Source of the DNA: Leguminivora glycinivorella
Taxonomy: Eukaryota; Arthropoda; Insecta; Lepidoptera; Tortricidae
Direction: 5' to 3'
NCBI RefSeq assembly: GCF_023078275.1
Contig: NC_062976.1
Coordinates: 1,488,001 to 1,552,000, forward strand
DNA: 64,000 nt
Each line of letters opens with the position of its first letter. The first letter of the stretch is position 1. A model generated the notes under the pieces. It was not told the DNA's origin, did not search any database, and worked only from the letters and a program-made list of their open reading frames with translations. Below are positions 63,711 through 64,000 of this stretch, one piece after another. The translations under genes were made by a program, and so were the position numbers.

Positions 63711-63831
63711 TTTGTATGAGAAAGTGTTGCTATGATAAAAAAAAAACATTTCTTTTTACCCTTTTTCTATTGAGTCAATTTGTATGAAAAAAATGTTGCT
63801 ATGATAAAAAATTCTTTTTACCCTTTTTCTC
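63711..63831 (+). repeat. Tandem duplication (~65 bp x 2)
   Basis: tttgtatgagaaagtgttgc tatgataaaa ... ctttttaccctttttct occurs twice. Confidence 0.7.
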
Positions 63832-63834
63832 CTC

Positions 63835-63900
63835 TGGAGGCTGAAGACCGCGATCACTGGAGGAAGACCCTGGGTGAAGGAGTTGCACACGACCAAGGCC
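63835..63900 (+). repeat. RTE-type LINE coding scrap
   Basis: tgaagaccgcgatcactgga ggaagaccctgggtgaagga resembles the AEDR..WR C-terminal codons of RTE LINEs. Confidence 0.4.
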
Positions 63901-64000
63901 TAGCACATGATGGCCGCGGGAGTATGTCGCCGCGAGATAAGACTACCCGTCCTTATGTCATTAATACAGTTAGAAGAAGACGTGGCATCTATCTCGCGGC
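63901..64000. mobile_element. Palindromic MITE (TAGCACATGATGGCCGCGGG), copy 3, cut by window end
   Basis: Same left arm and loop as 43851-43993. The right arm is truncated at base 64000. Confidence 0.85.

Overview
This is eukaryotic nuclear DNA, AT-rich, intron-bearing and saturated with transposon remains. The repeat repertoire (tRNA-derived SINEs with the GTCCCACT...GGGCAAAGG domain, short foldback MITEs, CR1/RTE/R1-type LINE debris, a ~560-bp repeat ending in GGAC runs) is typical of moths and butterflies, so the source is most likely a lepidopteran. No rRNA, functional tRNA, CRISPR array or bacterial-style operon is seen.

Cellular genes are few. (1) At 1.0-2.6 kb a ~1 kb tandem duplication carries two intact copies and one broken copy of an exon coding a 31- or 33-residue single-pass membrane micropeptide. 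It resembles the sarcolamban/SERCA-regulin class, and a TATA-like box precedes the first copy. (2) A possible 3'-terminal exon lies at 27.0 kb. (3) At 44.6-59.6 kb is the best-supported cluster. LAMTOR5 (Ragulator subunit) is on the minus strand. Divergent from it is a four-exon PPP1R11 (PP1 inhibitor-3, a RING-like ubiquitin ligase) on the plus strand. A complete three-exon SUGCT-like mitochondrial CoA-transferase gene sits on the same strand inside PPP1R11 intron 1. The 3' part of PPP1R11 exon 3, with its splice donor, is tandemly repeated six times.

Layout: 0-17 kb, micropeptide locus then nested MITEs, SINEs and a 120-bp satellite. 17.6-23.4 kb, a nearly full-length minus-strand CR1-like LINE (PHD-finger ORF1, endonuclease-RT ORF2) whose two frameshifts are both one-base shortages in homopolymers, plus an unexplained open frame between the ORFs. 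23.5-38 kb, repeat debris including decayed RNase H-bearing and RTE LINEs and a foldback element split by a SINE. 38.4-41.5 kb, a 2.5-kb hairpin-array element inserted into an older repeat. 42-44.3 kb, MITEs. 44.6-59.6 kb, the gene cluster; PPP1R11 intron 3 holds a 120-bp satellite, about 28 copies of a ~102-bp GC-hairpin satellite and a 760-bp inverted repeat just before the last exon. 60-64 kb, a 729-bp foldback element with a 9-bp target duplication, and a hAT-like element with an 8-bp target duplication.

Most long open frames in the window come from repeats whose period is a multiple of three, or are chance frames within transposons; they are not genes.
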